Positions 42,156-54,595 of a stretch of DNA of 64,000 nucleotides are shown here, piece by piece. This DNA is from Brachynemurus nebulosus. Lineage: Eukaryota; Arthropoda; Insecta; Neuroptera; Myrmeleontidae. The notes under the pieces are model-generated. The model worked only from the letters and a program-made list of their open reading frames with translations. It made no database searches and had not been told where the DNA came from. The position numbers and the translations under genes are program-made. The stretch is taken from assembly GCA_035578155.1 (NCBI GenBank), contig JAPWDM010000001.1:170039498-170103497 (forward strand), given 5' to 3'. Position 1 is the first letter of the stretch, and each line of letters begins with the position of its first letter.

Positions 42156-45100
42156 GTAAGTAACTGATCATTATATTTCCTTTCCTTTCAGCGAATTTTT
42201 ATTATTGAAATTTAGCTATTACAGCGGGAATTTTATACCGTAATATTGCTAGAATTGATAGGACATTCAAAATAAATGGTCAAAATTTATATACCTACCC
42301 TTTTTTAGGTGATACATTTCTGTAAAGGGGTTACATAAAAACCTTATTTTCCTTAAAAACCTTACTTTACATGGTAAGTGTAAGTTGTTATCAATCTTTT
42401 TTTAGCGAATTTCCAAAATTGGAATTAAGCCATTCGTATAATAAGTGTTGTAGCTGGAGATATAACATAAATTCGTTTGGTAATCCATTTCCTACAAAAT
42501 TTCACTTATTTATAATTTCTTCATATCCGTTCGTCACTTGCGCCTTCATAGTTTTCACATTTTTAGACTTATGAAAATGAAAATTAGATGTTACATATAC
42601 ATATACCGGGAGAGATTTTTGAGACTAGTCATTCTACTTATTCCTAAAATATCCATCTAACTGAAAAAAAGTTTATGTAAAAAGTATTCACAATAGAGAG
42701 AGACATCCACGAAAAATATTTCCAGACATCTGGAGACTACGGTTTTTGGGAGTAAAAAAATATTTTTTTTTTTGTAAAATGGAAAATATTTTGAAATGTG
42801 TTTTGAAAATTAGTTTATACTTTTAATCTGCTAGTAACTCCATTATTTAAAAACTTCCATTACTTTTTCCATATTTTTGAGTAATTGTATTTTAAAAATC
42901 GAGTTTTCAAATTGGGTAGTACGACTTCGTCCACATCAATATCAAAATATGATTTCTTCTAATCGTTACAGTTTGGTTGTTATCTGAATTATCTTCTTGT
43001 ATATCTGCATATTTCCTACCGAAACTAATAGATGGCACAATTATGTATAACCAGTAAAATGTTCAATACATCTTAAGTTCGTATAATTTTTATTAATAAT
43101 TCGGAAATATTACTTTAGTTTCTATATTAATCATGGAAGAAGGAGAGGTATATAATATTATAAAGGAAGGAGCATTTCCCAAAATACTGATCAACATATT
43201 ATGAATATAAAACGTGTGTATTATGAATGACGTCATTTTGTAAATAAACAGTAACAGTTTTAATTTAATTAAAACATTGCCATTGCTTTTAAAAAAATAT
43301 ATTTAGTATATTTTTCTTATAATTGTGATTTCTATGTAAAAAAAAATACAATTAATTATTTTTAATATCTGTTCTATTTAATTCAATTATCAACTCCTTA
43401 AGAATGCTGTTCGACTATTTTATCAGTTAATTTTTCGAATTCTTAATTGTCTACTAAATTATTGTATTTTTTAACGGTGCTTAAAGAATATTATAAATTA
43501 CTATAAACTGAAACCAAAAATTGCTCAAATTAATCAATTATTTACAATTTATAACTATTTCTTTAAAAAGATTACGTTTTGGTTTATAATTTTCCATCAC
43601 TAATAAGACATACATCTTTTTGATAAAAGTAGACACAAACATAAATAAAACTATACATTTATTAAATTATCATTTTATTAATAAATAAATAATCTTGAAT
43701 AAATACATAATCTTGAAGTTAAATTTTTATATGCTCATTAATTTTACATATAAGACGCTACTGAAATGAAGGGTCAATCTAACCTATATTTTACTTTTTA
43801 CATAATTTTATTTTCTACAACATTTTTAAAATTTTTGTCGTTATTATCACATATTTTAACTAAAAAACGAATTCCTTATTTACGTAGAATGATTCCTTTT
43901 TCGGATTTCCTTTACTTTGTGTAATGGTAATATTGGTATTTTTCCGCTTATTATAAACCTGTTTTTTTAAATGAAAAATTTAGAAAAATTAACAAATTTT
44001 CGGTAGAAATGGTTGCATTTATTGATAAATACAATATTTACTTACCCAAATATTATATTTACGGTGTATTACGTTTGCTAATTTTTTTTTAAATTTAATT
44101 TTTTGTAGAACTGGGTATTTAGTGCTTATTTGCACGTGTTCTAGTGTATATTTACTCTTTTGATTTTTTTTTTTTTTTTTTGGGCACATTCAAAAGAATC
44201 TACGTATTCATTCTAACATATCATACTATATTATATCTTATCTCTCTCTTAAGAAATAGTCTCCATCCATATTTGTGATATGTGATAACTGAGTTGTGAT
44301 GCGATATGATGTACGAATTGTACGTATATTTGTAGGTAAAGTAGGTAACATACTCAACTGTTATTACAATTACCTATTTTTGAAAGCAGGTGGCAACACA
44401 GGATAGACTCTTGTCACTAGAGAAAAAAATTATTATTTTTTTTTTTATTTTTACTTTCTATTAGGTACTCTATTGGATAATTTTAATCAACAAATGAATA
44501 TACTATTCCATTTAGAAAAAGGTAACTTTGTATCATATCTCGAAAACCACAAGAGCTAGAAAGCTCCTAAGCGTAGCAATCGGTTGCGCCACCGGTAGCT
44601 ACAACTCTTATCCAAAGAATTTTTTGATTAAGTCAATAGTTTAGTCGTAATAAAAATCATAATAAAAATTATTTTTTAAGGTATACTTATTCATATTGAA
44701 AAGTGGGGATGAAAATTCCTTCCATCGCCGTGTAAATACTATATTTACAAAAAAAATCCATTAATTATGAAGAAAAATTTGCGTAAAATTAATTAAAATT
44801 AATTACAGATATAATGATATTAGTCTGGCGGGACTTTTTCCTTCAGTGGTTAACAACATGAGCGTAGAAGTTCTTTATGAATATAAGAATGCAAATCCTC
44901 TGGAAAAAACAATTTATGTATGGAACAATTTTCAATATCCAACGTGCGAGCGTTCATTTGATTCAGAAATAATTCAGAATTTATATAAAAATGTGGACAA
45001 AGTTGGATACGATTTAATATTAATGGAAGTATTTGCCTGTGATTGTTTTCTTGCGTTTGCCCATAAGCTAAAAGATGTCCCAATAGTTGGTTTTACAACG

Positions 45101-48100
45101 TGTTTATCCTATCCGTGGGGAATTGATCGTTTCGGACTTCCAGATAACCCAGCATTTACATTAAATATGTTCCTGACTATAACGCCTCCATATACTTTCC
45201 TGGAGCGAGTGTATAATACGATAGCTAAAACTGTCTCAAAATTGAGGTAAGAAATTTGTATCAATTTATGTATACATATAATTTTGTTTAAGTAAATATA
45301 TTGCACCTTTGGATCAATCCTACCGTAACTATAAATTCATCAATTGTCCAAGTCTCCAAGAAACTTTAATGTACAGTAGACTCCCAGTTATTTGAGGTTG
45401 TCAGGACCAACGTTACCTCGGATAATACGTAGGTTCAATGTATTTTGAAGTTCATCATATAGTGCTGGAATCCATAATATTTTTGAGGAGGCCAAAAATT
45501 TTTCTGTTTTCTGAAAAATAGATACATCTCTTCTGGCCTAGGTATACATATACTTATAAAATAAAATGTGCGTAGCAATAAAACTAACTTTGAAAACAAA
45601 ATTAAAAATATTTTTTTCATTTATGACCAAAGCAAAAAAATCTATAGTTCCCCAGTTCAAGTTAATGTACGCTCCGACTCTGTTAGGGATCATATTGTCT
45701 GAAATCTAGTAAACATATTTTTTATAAAATAATTTTTTCGTAATTGTGATATATTTTATGAAAAATTTGTTACTAAAACTTTAAAAACGTTTTCCTAGAA
45801 ACTATATTTTTTCTACTGGTGGGCAATAGAGACGAAATTCTAATAAACCGATCGGACTATAATTTTAATACTCTGTTCTACACACTGGTGCTTATCGTTT
45901 GAACTAGAATTATTTATTTCTTATTTTTTTCTTGATTTTCTGTGAGAAAAACCCCAATTTTTATTTTTATTTTTTTTTTTTTTTTTGAAATATCCCCTAT
46001 TTGGTTATTTATTAATATACTCGTAAATTTTTAATCCTATTTCGGACGATCTATAAAATCTATAAAACAAGAATATGACTGATTTTTAATTTTAGGTCAT
46101 TACAAATGAAGATCTACTGCCCACCACCCACTCATGTTATTTTTGCGGCGTCCACATTGAACCCAAAAAACATAAACAAAACACTGTACCCAGTGAGAAC
46201 AAAAGTCAGAAAAATGTCTTTATGAAGTCTTTTTTAAGACATCTTTCTGAATTGTAAATATGACATCTTTAAGACATCTTTGTTGAAAAGTCAGAAATAA
46301 GAGTTCTTAAAGATATCTTAAATTTGAATTCAAATTAATGATATCAATTAGACATCTTTTTTGACATCCTTCGGACTTTTTAAATAAGACTTCTTAACGG
46401 TGCCTTAAAGGAGTCATATTTAAGATGTCAGAAAACATCATCAGAAAGATATCCTTATGAATTCATAAAGATATCTTAATGTCGATTTAGGAGTTGTTTA
46501 AGACTTCCTGACATCTTAAAGAATTCTATTATTATTTTTTCTATATAAACCACTAACAAAAATAATTTAAACAGTATTAGGACATCTAAGTGAATTCTTA
46601 AAGAAGTCTTATTTAAGACATCAAATATATGATGTTTTAAACAGTTTTTATTTCTGACTACTTTATGAACTCATATTTCGGATGTCTTAAACAGTCCTTA
46701 TTTCTGACTACTTCATGAACTCATATTTCTGATGTCTTAAACAGTTCTTATTTTTGATTGTTTTATGAACTCTTTTCTTTGAATGTCTTAAACAGCTCTT
46801 ATTTCTGAATTATTTATGAATTCATATTTGTGATGTCTTAAAAAGCTCTTATTTCTGACTTTATTATTAAGACATCTTATTAGTTCATATTTCGGATGTA
46901 AGGAAAAAACAAAAGACAAACTAACAATTTAATATATTATTAAAACTAATATTTTTATTGACAACGTTAACAACATAATGCCTAAAAGAAAACTGCTTCA
47001 AGACTTAGTCTTGAAAAAATATACTAAAAAAAATATTCTAAAAAATAGAAGATTAAAATAGGAGAGAAATTTAGCACAAAATGGTGATACTAATCAAAAA
47101 ATTAAATATGGTAACATAAAGAAAATTATTTAAATGTAACTTCGTAGGTCACACTACTTGACTGAAGGGTTTTTGATAGTACGTCACATAATGCTAGGGC
47201 TCTCCTAAGTAATATGTAGCAGCTCAAATATAAAGTTGAAGTCCTTCATATTTTTCAACAAAACAATGGCTTGTCCACTGCATCACAGAGACCAATTTAT
47301 TAAGACTTTTACTTAAAAATTCTGGGGTGGCAAAAAACTAGGCTCAACAATTCTGTGATGGCAACTGCAACCCCTTGCCACCTTAAAATTATGCCTATGC
47401 TTTTATTGATACAACTGTCCCTTAACACAACTATCCTTCTAATTATCGAGTTTCTTTGAATACGTGCTAGGAAACAGAGTTAGTGTTACAAAACCGTACG
47501 CATTTCGAGGCAGTATAGTCTCCCACGGAACATGCAAATGGAAATACGCAAACAAGAGTATACTATTGACATATTAAAGTAGACAAAATTTTGAGCGTAC
47601 GTTGCTAACAAATAGATTAGCATAATCAAATAAGTGTTGTTTGTTCCTACGTTTATTTTTGAAATTTTTGTATAGGTACTCAATGGCCTTAATAACTACA
47701 TATATGCAGAGTGGTACCTACGAGTACATGTAATGTACATCCGCAGGGTTGCCAGGTCTTAACAGGTTGGCTGCCACCATAAATGAAAATAATGTATTTA
47801 TCGCATGCCATCGTAATAAATGCTTTCTTATCTAAGGTGCCATGAGAGCCGCCAGGAAGTCTTAGTGCTGCGTTATGTACAGGCCACGAGTCCCGCTAGC
47901 AGACCTCATGTTACTTACATTTTGTATGCAAATATCTTTTCACTGGCGTTACGCTAATACGATACTCATGGCACTGAGAATATAAAATTAATTACTTATG
48001 TGCCGTGAGATCCGCCGGTAGCCTCAGCCATGCTTTCCGCGAAAGTGAATGGAAACCTTCTAGATTACAATAAAATAATGTCTTATGTTAAAATTGATGT

Positions 48101-49830
48101 ACTTCATACGAAATCCTATCATAGCCTCTGGGTTATGTTCATGAATACTGTGTGGTGGCATCACATACATGTTACTTTGACACACGCCGGCGAGTCTCAT
48201 GGTATAGCAACAACAAATGATTGAGACCAGCCGGCGAGTCTCCTGACAGCCAACCTGTTAAAACCGAGAAATAAGTGACTTTAGCTGGACATTAGGGTAA
48301 AAAGCCGGCACCCTGAATTTTTTAGTCTCAGTATATATATCTTATATCATTAACATAAAATCTTCTTAACTTCGAATGAAATAACAATAAAATTGAATGA
48401 ACCAGTCTTCTTTATTATTAATCATTCACTGTTCATTACAATATTAATTTCAATAATTGTATTGCAATAGTAGTTAGTAGAGTACCTACTATTACAATTT
48501 GCAGTGGGAAACAAATTAAAACAAAAGTTTATTTACCATAAAATCTTCTTAAAAACTTTAATGAAATAATAAATCTAATGAATCGATCTTCTTTTTTAAC
48601 TTTCATTATTTACTACTATTGCAATTTGTAATGGAAAACAAAATTAAACAAAATTCTAATTGAAAATCTTAAAAACCAACACATAACAGATGTAAAAAAA
48701 AAAAAATGGTCAAATTTAATAAGCCTAACAAAAGCCGGACAGACCGAACACGCAACCAAAAAGCCTGACGCCTGGCAACGCTAGACATCCGTAATTTTAA
48801 AACATATTGTACAACACATGAACATACAGTTATGCTAGTTTTGCTCCACAAGTGCAAAAATTATAATGATTCAAATTTTTAAAGCTATTACTACATGCAA
48901 ACGTTAAAATTGACTGAAATGGTACGAACAAAACTTGGAGATCACAGTATACCGCCATTATACGAACTGGAGAAAAGATTTAGCCTTTTGTTAACAAACA
49001 CTCATTTTAGTCTATACGGTTCGTACCCAGTACCCCCGAATGTAATAGATGTGGGTGGAGTACATATGATATTTAATCCATTACCAAAGGTATATTTCGT
49101 AGCACTAATTTTAATCACACAATCAAACCATATTCAAATTTTTAGAATATCGAAGAAACATTAAACAATTCGAAAAATGGCGTTATTTTATTTAGTCTGG
49201 GATCAGTACTTAAAATCGATTCAATTTCACCAGAAAAACAGCGAGCTTTATTTGAAGCTTTTGCAGAGTTGCCATACGATTTTATTTGGAAAGGTGATAA
49301 AGACAAACTACTGGGGCCATTTCCGGATAATGTTCACTTTGAATCATGGCTCCCTCAGCGCGACATCCTTTGTAAGTTGAATTTTCTTTTTTCTTTCATT
49401 GTATGGTATTAAAATAAATAGGTATTTTCAGGTCACCCCAAGACAAAACTTTTCATAACACACGGTGGTTTGCTGGGAACACTAGAATCAATATATTGTG
49501 GTGTGCCAATGATAATGATGCCCTTTGCTTTCGACCAAGAGTTACATCTAAAAATTTGTTCCGATTTGGGTATTGGGACTGGACTAAGATATGAAGATAT
49601 TACAAAAACAAGAACTTTAGAGACCATTAGCCTTGTTTTAAATGCTCCAAGGTAGCAAAAATTAAATACAGATATTTATTTGCAAATTGGTTGTATATTT
49701 ATAAGATAGGGCAAACTTAGACTTATACAGCCTATACGATAAGAACGAGACGAGGTTAGAGTAGGTGCGCTATCCGTCTTCGGACGCGTAGCACAGGATT
49801 CTGTAGACAAAAAATGTCTGATACATATAT

Positions 49831-49919
<89 letters not shown>

Positions 49920-52900
49920 GCTACCTTTTGAGATGTGTAGGGTCCCCTATGTACGGAATGAGCTGAAATTTGGTTATTTTTTTCATTTATTTCATTTATT
50001 AACGTTATTTTTTCATGAATTTTCATGTAAAAAAATACCTAAATACATATACCTATGGGCAGTTACGTTAAAGTTCCACTCGACGTCACTAGATGGCATA
50101 CTTATTTCTTATTCCTTATTTCTTATTTCTTATTCCTTATTTCATTGATTGTGTAGATATCCTAAGTGGAGCTCATTTCCATGCACAACAATACTATCAA
50201 AGTGGCGTCAAATTTTAAACAAATTTTGGATCCTACCCAACCTTTAAGGGGGTGGTGGTTGGCGACAAAACATTAAAACTTTCCGAAAAATAATGTTGGA
50301 ATTAATGTTTCGGTCAATTATCTAAAAAATATCCAAAATCCAGCTTTCTAGAGTGTTTTGGTGGGAGTAGAGGGGGAAAAAAGCCTCTTGGCTGGATCTA
50401 ACACGCCCACAGCCCCTCATAATTACGTAGAAATTTGGTGTGTTGATAGAATTCGTACCTAGGTTGTACTTTTTTGAGGTTTTAATATTTTACCCCCACC
50501 CTCACCATTTTTAAGCTACAATTTCATGCTTTTTCGATGTTTTCTATGGTTTTGTCACGCGCACAGGCCACCCAAATAAATCCAGAGAGCTGAAATTTTG
50601 TATTTGGATTGTATTAGTATCAAGAGTGTGCCGTTTGGGGGCCTCAACTTCTGACCTTTACCCCCACCATTTTTATACCAACAAAACATGATTTTTTTTA
50701 TTTTTTAGCAGTTTTATCAAAGTCAAAATCTCATCAAATAAAGAGGACTGAAATTTTTTGTATAAGTTAAGCTAATACCCAGGCACTGCTTTTTGAAGGT
50801 TTCAACTCTTAACCCTTTCCCTTACCCCCAAGATTTTTACACCAATATTTCCATGATTTTTTTCTTGTTTTTCTAACACGCCTAGAGACTCTTTGGGTAA
50901 ACCAAGGGTGCTGAGATTTCATACATATGTATATTGAGTTAGTATCCAGTTTGTGCGTTTTAGGGATTCCACATTACTTTATCCCCCACTTTTCCGATTT
51001 TTACATCGGAATTTAATGGTATTGTTATATCTGTTTAAAATGATTTATTTTCATGATAATACAAGTAGGCATAGTAACGTTAAAAAGCAAGAGAACGACA
51101 GCCTGCTAATTTATAAATTAAAATCGCACTTTACGAACAGCGACTCAGCTCGTTTCGATCAATTCATGATCATATTCAAGAGCAATTAAGAGATATTGGA
51201 CAACCATTGTCAAAAAAATTTTAGTAAGTGTCAAATCAAAAACAATATCATAAATTGTAATGTAAACACAGTGGAATTAAGATAAAAGTCAAATTAGATA
51301 AAAAAGTCAAAACTAATTTTGACTTTGTTTATCTAATTTTATCTTTTCTCCGGGTGCGATCGACTCGATCGCATCAAGTCGATCTGAAATCGCTTGAATA
51401 TGTTCATCTTCTTTTGTTATTATTTTTGTTTTTTACCGTTTCCCAAAAGTTGTGTTTTTCCCGACAAGGAAAATCATATCTCAAGTTCTAGAAAAGATAG
51501 ACTAAATTTTTTTAAAATTTTATTCATAAACATATTGCACATAATGTGGAATATGCTTTTTCCATTTGAACAATTGTAACTATTTTTAAACATTTTTTTT
51601 TAAATAAAAAATTGCGTTTTATAATTTTTAGGACTTTGGCATTACAATTTTATAGTTAATTTTTAAAATTACCTAAAACCCATAGTCAGCTTTATGGACA
51701 GGTCCTTTAGGAATAAAATAATGAAAAAATATTTAAAGAATATTCATTACTTTTTGCGATATGGCGTTCCTTGTAAACGCTTAAAAACTTGTGAAAAGAG
51801 GCCCTCTCCCCCCACAGGGAAGAGTAATGAATGTTTCAAAAACAAAATTTTCTATTTGAAACCCTGCCTAATTTGAAAAAAAAATTTAATAGGCAAAATA
51901 ATCATAAATAAAAAAGTTGGCTTTTTATTTGGACTCCTTCCTTAAGGGAGGAGTTCACGCCAAAAACGGCTAATAAACTAATTTTTTTCGAATTTCATTT
52001 TTTGTTTTTATTTTGTTCTGTGGGTCTTTACAAACACGTTGATATAGAAAACATGGCCAAAAAAAATTTTTTTCAAGTAAAAAAATATTTATTTGTGAGC
52101 CGCTGCACGGCCAAGTTGCTGCTCCTTTGCAAACAACGCTCGCCCCCCCCCCCCCCCGACGATTTGATCAGTAATATTTAGTTTTGGTGTGTACATGAGT
52201 TATAGTATGCACTGAGATAATGGTTCTTTTATTTGTATGCCTTTGTAGACGCCTTAATAAACAGTGACTAAACCGCTTCTTTTGTTATTACTTTTGTTTT
52301 TTACCGTTTCCCGAAAGTTGTGTTTTTTCCGACAAGGAAAATCATATCTCCAGTTCTAGAAAAGATAGAGACTTAATTTTTTTAAATTTTGTTCATAAAC
52401 ATATTGCGCATAAAGTGGAGTATGCTTTTTCCATTTGAACAATTCAACTATTTTTAAACATTTTTTTTTTTAATAAAAAATTGGGTTTTATAATATTTAG
52501 ACGTTTGGGATTACAATTTTATAGTTAATTTTTAAAATTACCTGAAATCCATACTCAGCTTTATGGACAGGTCCTTTAGGAATAAAATAGTGAAAAAATT
52601 TTTAAAAAATATTCATTACTTTTTGAGATATGGCGTTCCTTGTAAACGCTAAAAAACTTGAGAAAAAGCCCCCCCCCCCACAGTGAAGAGTAATGAATGT
52701 TTCAAAAACAATTTTTCTATTTGAAACTCTCCCTAATTTAAAAAAATTTCAACAATCAAAATAATCATAAATAAAAAAGTTGCTTTTTTATTTGAACTCC
52801 CCCCTTAAGTAAGTACTTCATGTAATATTTTTTAATTTTTTTCCATGTACTGGTATTAATAAATGGCTTCTCTTAATAAATTTTTTCTTAGAGACCTGAA

Positions 52901-54341
52901 GACAACAAAAAAGTCAAAACAGATTGCCTTTGGAAAAAAAACACATTTTTGTTTTCCTTGATGATCATCACTCCTAAATATCTTTAATAATTTTACTTTT
53001 TGAATTATTTTTGTAATTTTGCATGACACAGTCAACAATTTTACGAAAAAAAAAACTTTAAAATAATGTTTTCTTTTGGCTAGGTATACTTGAAGTTTCT
53101 TTGCAGATTTAGTTCTTAAAAATACAGAAAATTAAATTTTCTTCCACGTAATTACAATGGCGGGCAATATACCTAATAAATCTCCATGGTTACAAATTGG
53201 TTTAGTAAAATGGAGTCATAGCTTCAAATTTTAATGCCTAGCTTCACATTTTAATCTATGGAAGTTATTATATTAACATATTATGTTCTTTTCAGTCCTC
53301 AGTAGGATAAACTTTAATAGTAGACACAAAATGAGAATTTTTACAAGTATTTTCAAAAGTGAAAATGTAAAGTCTGTTTTTACGTAACTTATAAGTTTAC
53401 TAATTTTAATTGAAATTCTAATTGTAAATATCTAAAGAATAACCCTCACTCCGGAGAGGGTGGAGTGAGAGTGGATATTGTCAAGTTCCCCCCCCCCCCC
53501 ACTATAAGAATATGAACCAATAAGCCGGAGATCATTCCCCATAAGAAAGTTACGTCGACATAAATATTGCCTTTTGTGGTCAACTTTGTCTGATCTATAG
53601 GTGGGTGAGTTTGGCGTGAGCTGAGTGTGAACAATGTCACCCCCTTTCACGAATATGAACCAAACTCCCAACGGTCAATTTTTCTTAATGAAGTTCCCCC
53701 ATTATAAATTTGATATATTTTGGGTTCAAATATAATTAACTCCATTATGCGGTTTTTACGGAATTGTCATTTTCCAGTTACGGCTTCTCATCACACTGTG
53801 GGTCCATTTCTTACTGTAGGGGGTGTCGGTGGTGTACCCTTAACCGATATATAGTTAACGAACAAAATTGTATATCATTCGTCGGATTATACTGATTTAT
53901 AATGACGTAATTTTTTATAGGCATTTACCGCTAGCTAATTAGTTGATATTCTTGTAGTGGGGGGTGGCCCTTTTCCATCACATCCCCTCCAAGTTGGAGG
54001 TTGTTCTTTAGATATTTACCAATCTTATTACTAACTAATGACGTATTTTTACCAGTTATCAAAAAAACATAAAACATGTTTCCAACATATTTCGTGATCG
54101 ACCCATGTCACCAATGGATACTGCAATTTACTGGATAGAATATGTGATTCGTCATAAAGGAGCTTATCATTTACGACCAGCAAACATAGATTTGCCATGG
54201 TATCAGCTTTATCTCCTTGATGTGTTTCTACTCTTCGTTTTAGTTGTTATTGTACTTCCATTGACAATTTATTTGGTTCTTATTTCAAAATATAGAAAAT
54301 TCATAAAATGTAAGCTATTAAAAAAACTTAAATCGCAATAA
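41950..54341 (+). CDS. UDP-glycosyltransferase (UGT) gene 2, six exons, 526 aa
   Basis: Exons are 41950-42155, 44809-45246, 48885-49089, 49146-49371, 49432-49651 and 54056-54341, with the same phases as gene 1. Exon lengths are identical except exon 1, which lacks one isoleucine codon. It keeps the signal peptide, RSHF (His37), Asp147 in ACDCFLAF, the donor signature ending FAFDQ, the membrane segment (about 486-508) and the KLKSQ tail. By hand count about 45 residues differ from gene 1, spread over all exons with no stop or frameshift, so both copies appear constrained. Notable changes are TQE to TLE in the donor signature and FEPWLPQ to FESWLPQ. Expected role is ER-membrane glycosylation of small lipophiles; substrate unknown. 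Confidence 0.95.
42275..44800. other. UGT gene 2 intron 1, no element recognised
   Basis: AT-rich filler; T runs at 44164-44180 and 44437-44446. A 67-codon plus frame at 42371-42574 has no recognisable feature. Confidence 0.45.
44809..45246 (+). CDS. UGT gene 2 exon 2
   Basis: Acceptor aattacag, then YNDISLAGLFPSVVNNMSVE through TVSKLR. The same length as gene 1 exon 2 (438 nt), with 12 amino-acid differences by hand count. The DRFGLPDNPAF block is unchanged. Confidence 0.94.
45270..45890. other. intron 2 block shared with UGT gene 1
   Basis: Counterpart of 18996-19690, including the CAGTAGACTCCCAGTTATTT end fragment at 45372. In gene 2 it directly follows the exon 2 donor region, without the TA tracts and MITE of gene 1. 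Confidence 0.7.
46200..46900. repeat. repeat block with about 50-bp tandem units
   Basis: At 46631-46880 the unit gatgtcttaaacagttctta, then tttctgact and atgaactcatatttc, is repeated about five times (starts near 46631, 46681, 46731, 46784, 46831). The preceding 430 bp consist of scattered aagacatc/gatgtctt motifs on both strands. Confidence 0.75.
47170..47300 (-). pseudogene. hAT transposase fragment shared with gene 1 intron
   Basis: Minus strand reads VMQWTSHCFVEKYEGLQLYI then a stop, the TRWVERH-F-EKYE block of ZMYM1-like transposases; counterpart of about 25020-25150. Confidence 0.5.
47744..48783. mobile_element. AGGGTTGCCAGGTC element, copy 3, split by a TTAA element
   Basis: Ends CAGGGTTGCCAGG and ctggcaacgcta; flanks tacatccg and gacatccg (7 of 8 match). 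Same insertion site as copy 2 in gene 1, hence older than the UGT duplication. Its TTAA at position 16 received the nested element. Confidence 0.8.
47763..48257. mobile_element. TTAA-flanked MITE CAGGTTGGCTG, 495 bp
   Basis: Ends CAGGTTGGCTGCCA / TGACAGCCAACCTG with TTAA on both sides (47759-47762, 48258-48261). Removing it restores ggtcttaaaaccgag as in the other copies. Subterminal ccggcgagtctc occurs twice at the right (48188, 48231). Confidence 0.88.
48885..49089 (+). CDS. UGT gene 2 exon 3
   Basis: Acceptor tttttaaag; three substitutions against gene 1 (LELNE to LKLTE, FSIYG to FSLYG). Ends PLPK before GTATAT. Confidence 0.9.
49146..49371 (+). CDS. UGT gene 2 exon 4
   Basis: Acceptor tttttag, NIEETLNNSKNGVILFSLGS through WLPQRDIL, phase 1 at the donor GTAAGT. 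Ten substitutions against gene 1. Confidence 0.93.
49432..49651 (+). CDS. UGT gene 2 exon 5 (donor-binding signature)
   Basis: Acceptor tattttcag; CHPKTKLFITHGGLLGTLES then CGVPMIMMPFAFDQ. Gln377 of gene 1 is Leu here. Donor GTAGCA after CCAAG. Confidence 0.94.
49716..51035 (-). repeat. repeat family A, copy 3, in UGT gene 2 intron 5
   Basis: Reverse orientation: the tail with gcgctatccgtcttcggac is at 49770, then a (CA)n/(TA)n tract (49833-49916), then the modules (ctgaaatttt blocks at about 50340, 50430, 50592, 50750, 50910), ending tttacatcggaatt near 51010. A fragment of the 23783 foldback lies between tail and modules (50030-50160). Gene 1 intron 5 lacks it. Confidence 0.72.
51283..51345. 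repeat. AT-rich hairpin
   Basis: gataaaagtcaaattagata and agtcaaaa pair with ttttgact and tatctaattttatc across a 4-base centre. Confidence 0.7.
51407..51950 (+). repeat. direct duplication, copy 1 (about 540 bp)
   Basis: cttcttttgttattatttt through ttatttggactcc is repeated at 52276-52809 with about 870-bp offset; includes tatggcgttccttgtaaacg. A 60-codon frame at 51694-51876 reads through it. Confidence 0.85.
52276..52809 (+). repeat. direct duplication, copy 2
   Basis: Matches 51407-51950 with scattered substitutions; preceded by a C run at 52145-52157. Confidence 0.85.
52810..54050. other. UGT gene 2 intron 5, right part
   Basis: No gene. From about 53745 it aligns with gene 1 intron 5 (ggaattgtcattttccagtt versus ggaattgccatttttcagtt). 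A C run is at 53488-53500. Confidence 0.5.
54056..54341 (+). CDS. UGT gene 2 exon 6 (membrane anchor and ER tail)
   Basis: Acceptor tttttaccag; only three residues differ from gene 1 exon 6. Membrane helix FLLFVLVVIVLPLTIYLVLI, tail LLKKLKSQ, TAA stop. Confidence 0.95.
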
Positions 54342-54396
54342 GAAAATATAATATTTATTTAACTTATCTTGTAGATTTTGTTTTAAAATGTTTTAA

Positions 54397-54402
54397 AATA
54401 AA
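54397..54402 (+). promoter_or_regulatory. polyadenylation signal, UGT gene 2
   Basis: AATAAA 56 bp after the stop, matching the one behind gene 1. Confidence 0.6.
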
Positions 54403-54559
54403 ATACTGTTGTTTGCAAGTGAATAACAAAAATTATTTAATCTGGAACCTTCCGAACATTATTAATATTATTGGTAATTTTGAGAGGTTGTGTTTCCCGC
54501 TAGATTTTAATGAGGTAAGCTATATTGTGTAACAGTTGAGACGGTTTTGTCTATATTTA

Positions 54560-54595
54560 AAATACTTAAAATTGGCGCCCGAAACCGTTTAACTT
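54560..54595 (+). other. primer-binding-site-like motif of an LTR retrotransposon
   Basis: TTGGCGCCCGAAACCG at 54574-54589 resembles the lysine-tRNA-type primer site that follows a 5' LTR. No LTR pair was found. Confidence 0.35.

Noticed and set aside
44560..44620. tRNA-like impression around ggttgcgccaccggtagcta
   Set aside because: No B box and no acceptor-stem pairing could be found on either strand.
54500..54573. Possible 5' LTR before the primer-site-like motif
   Set aside because: No second copy and no TG...CA borders in the expected place.
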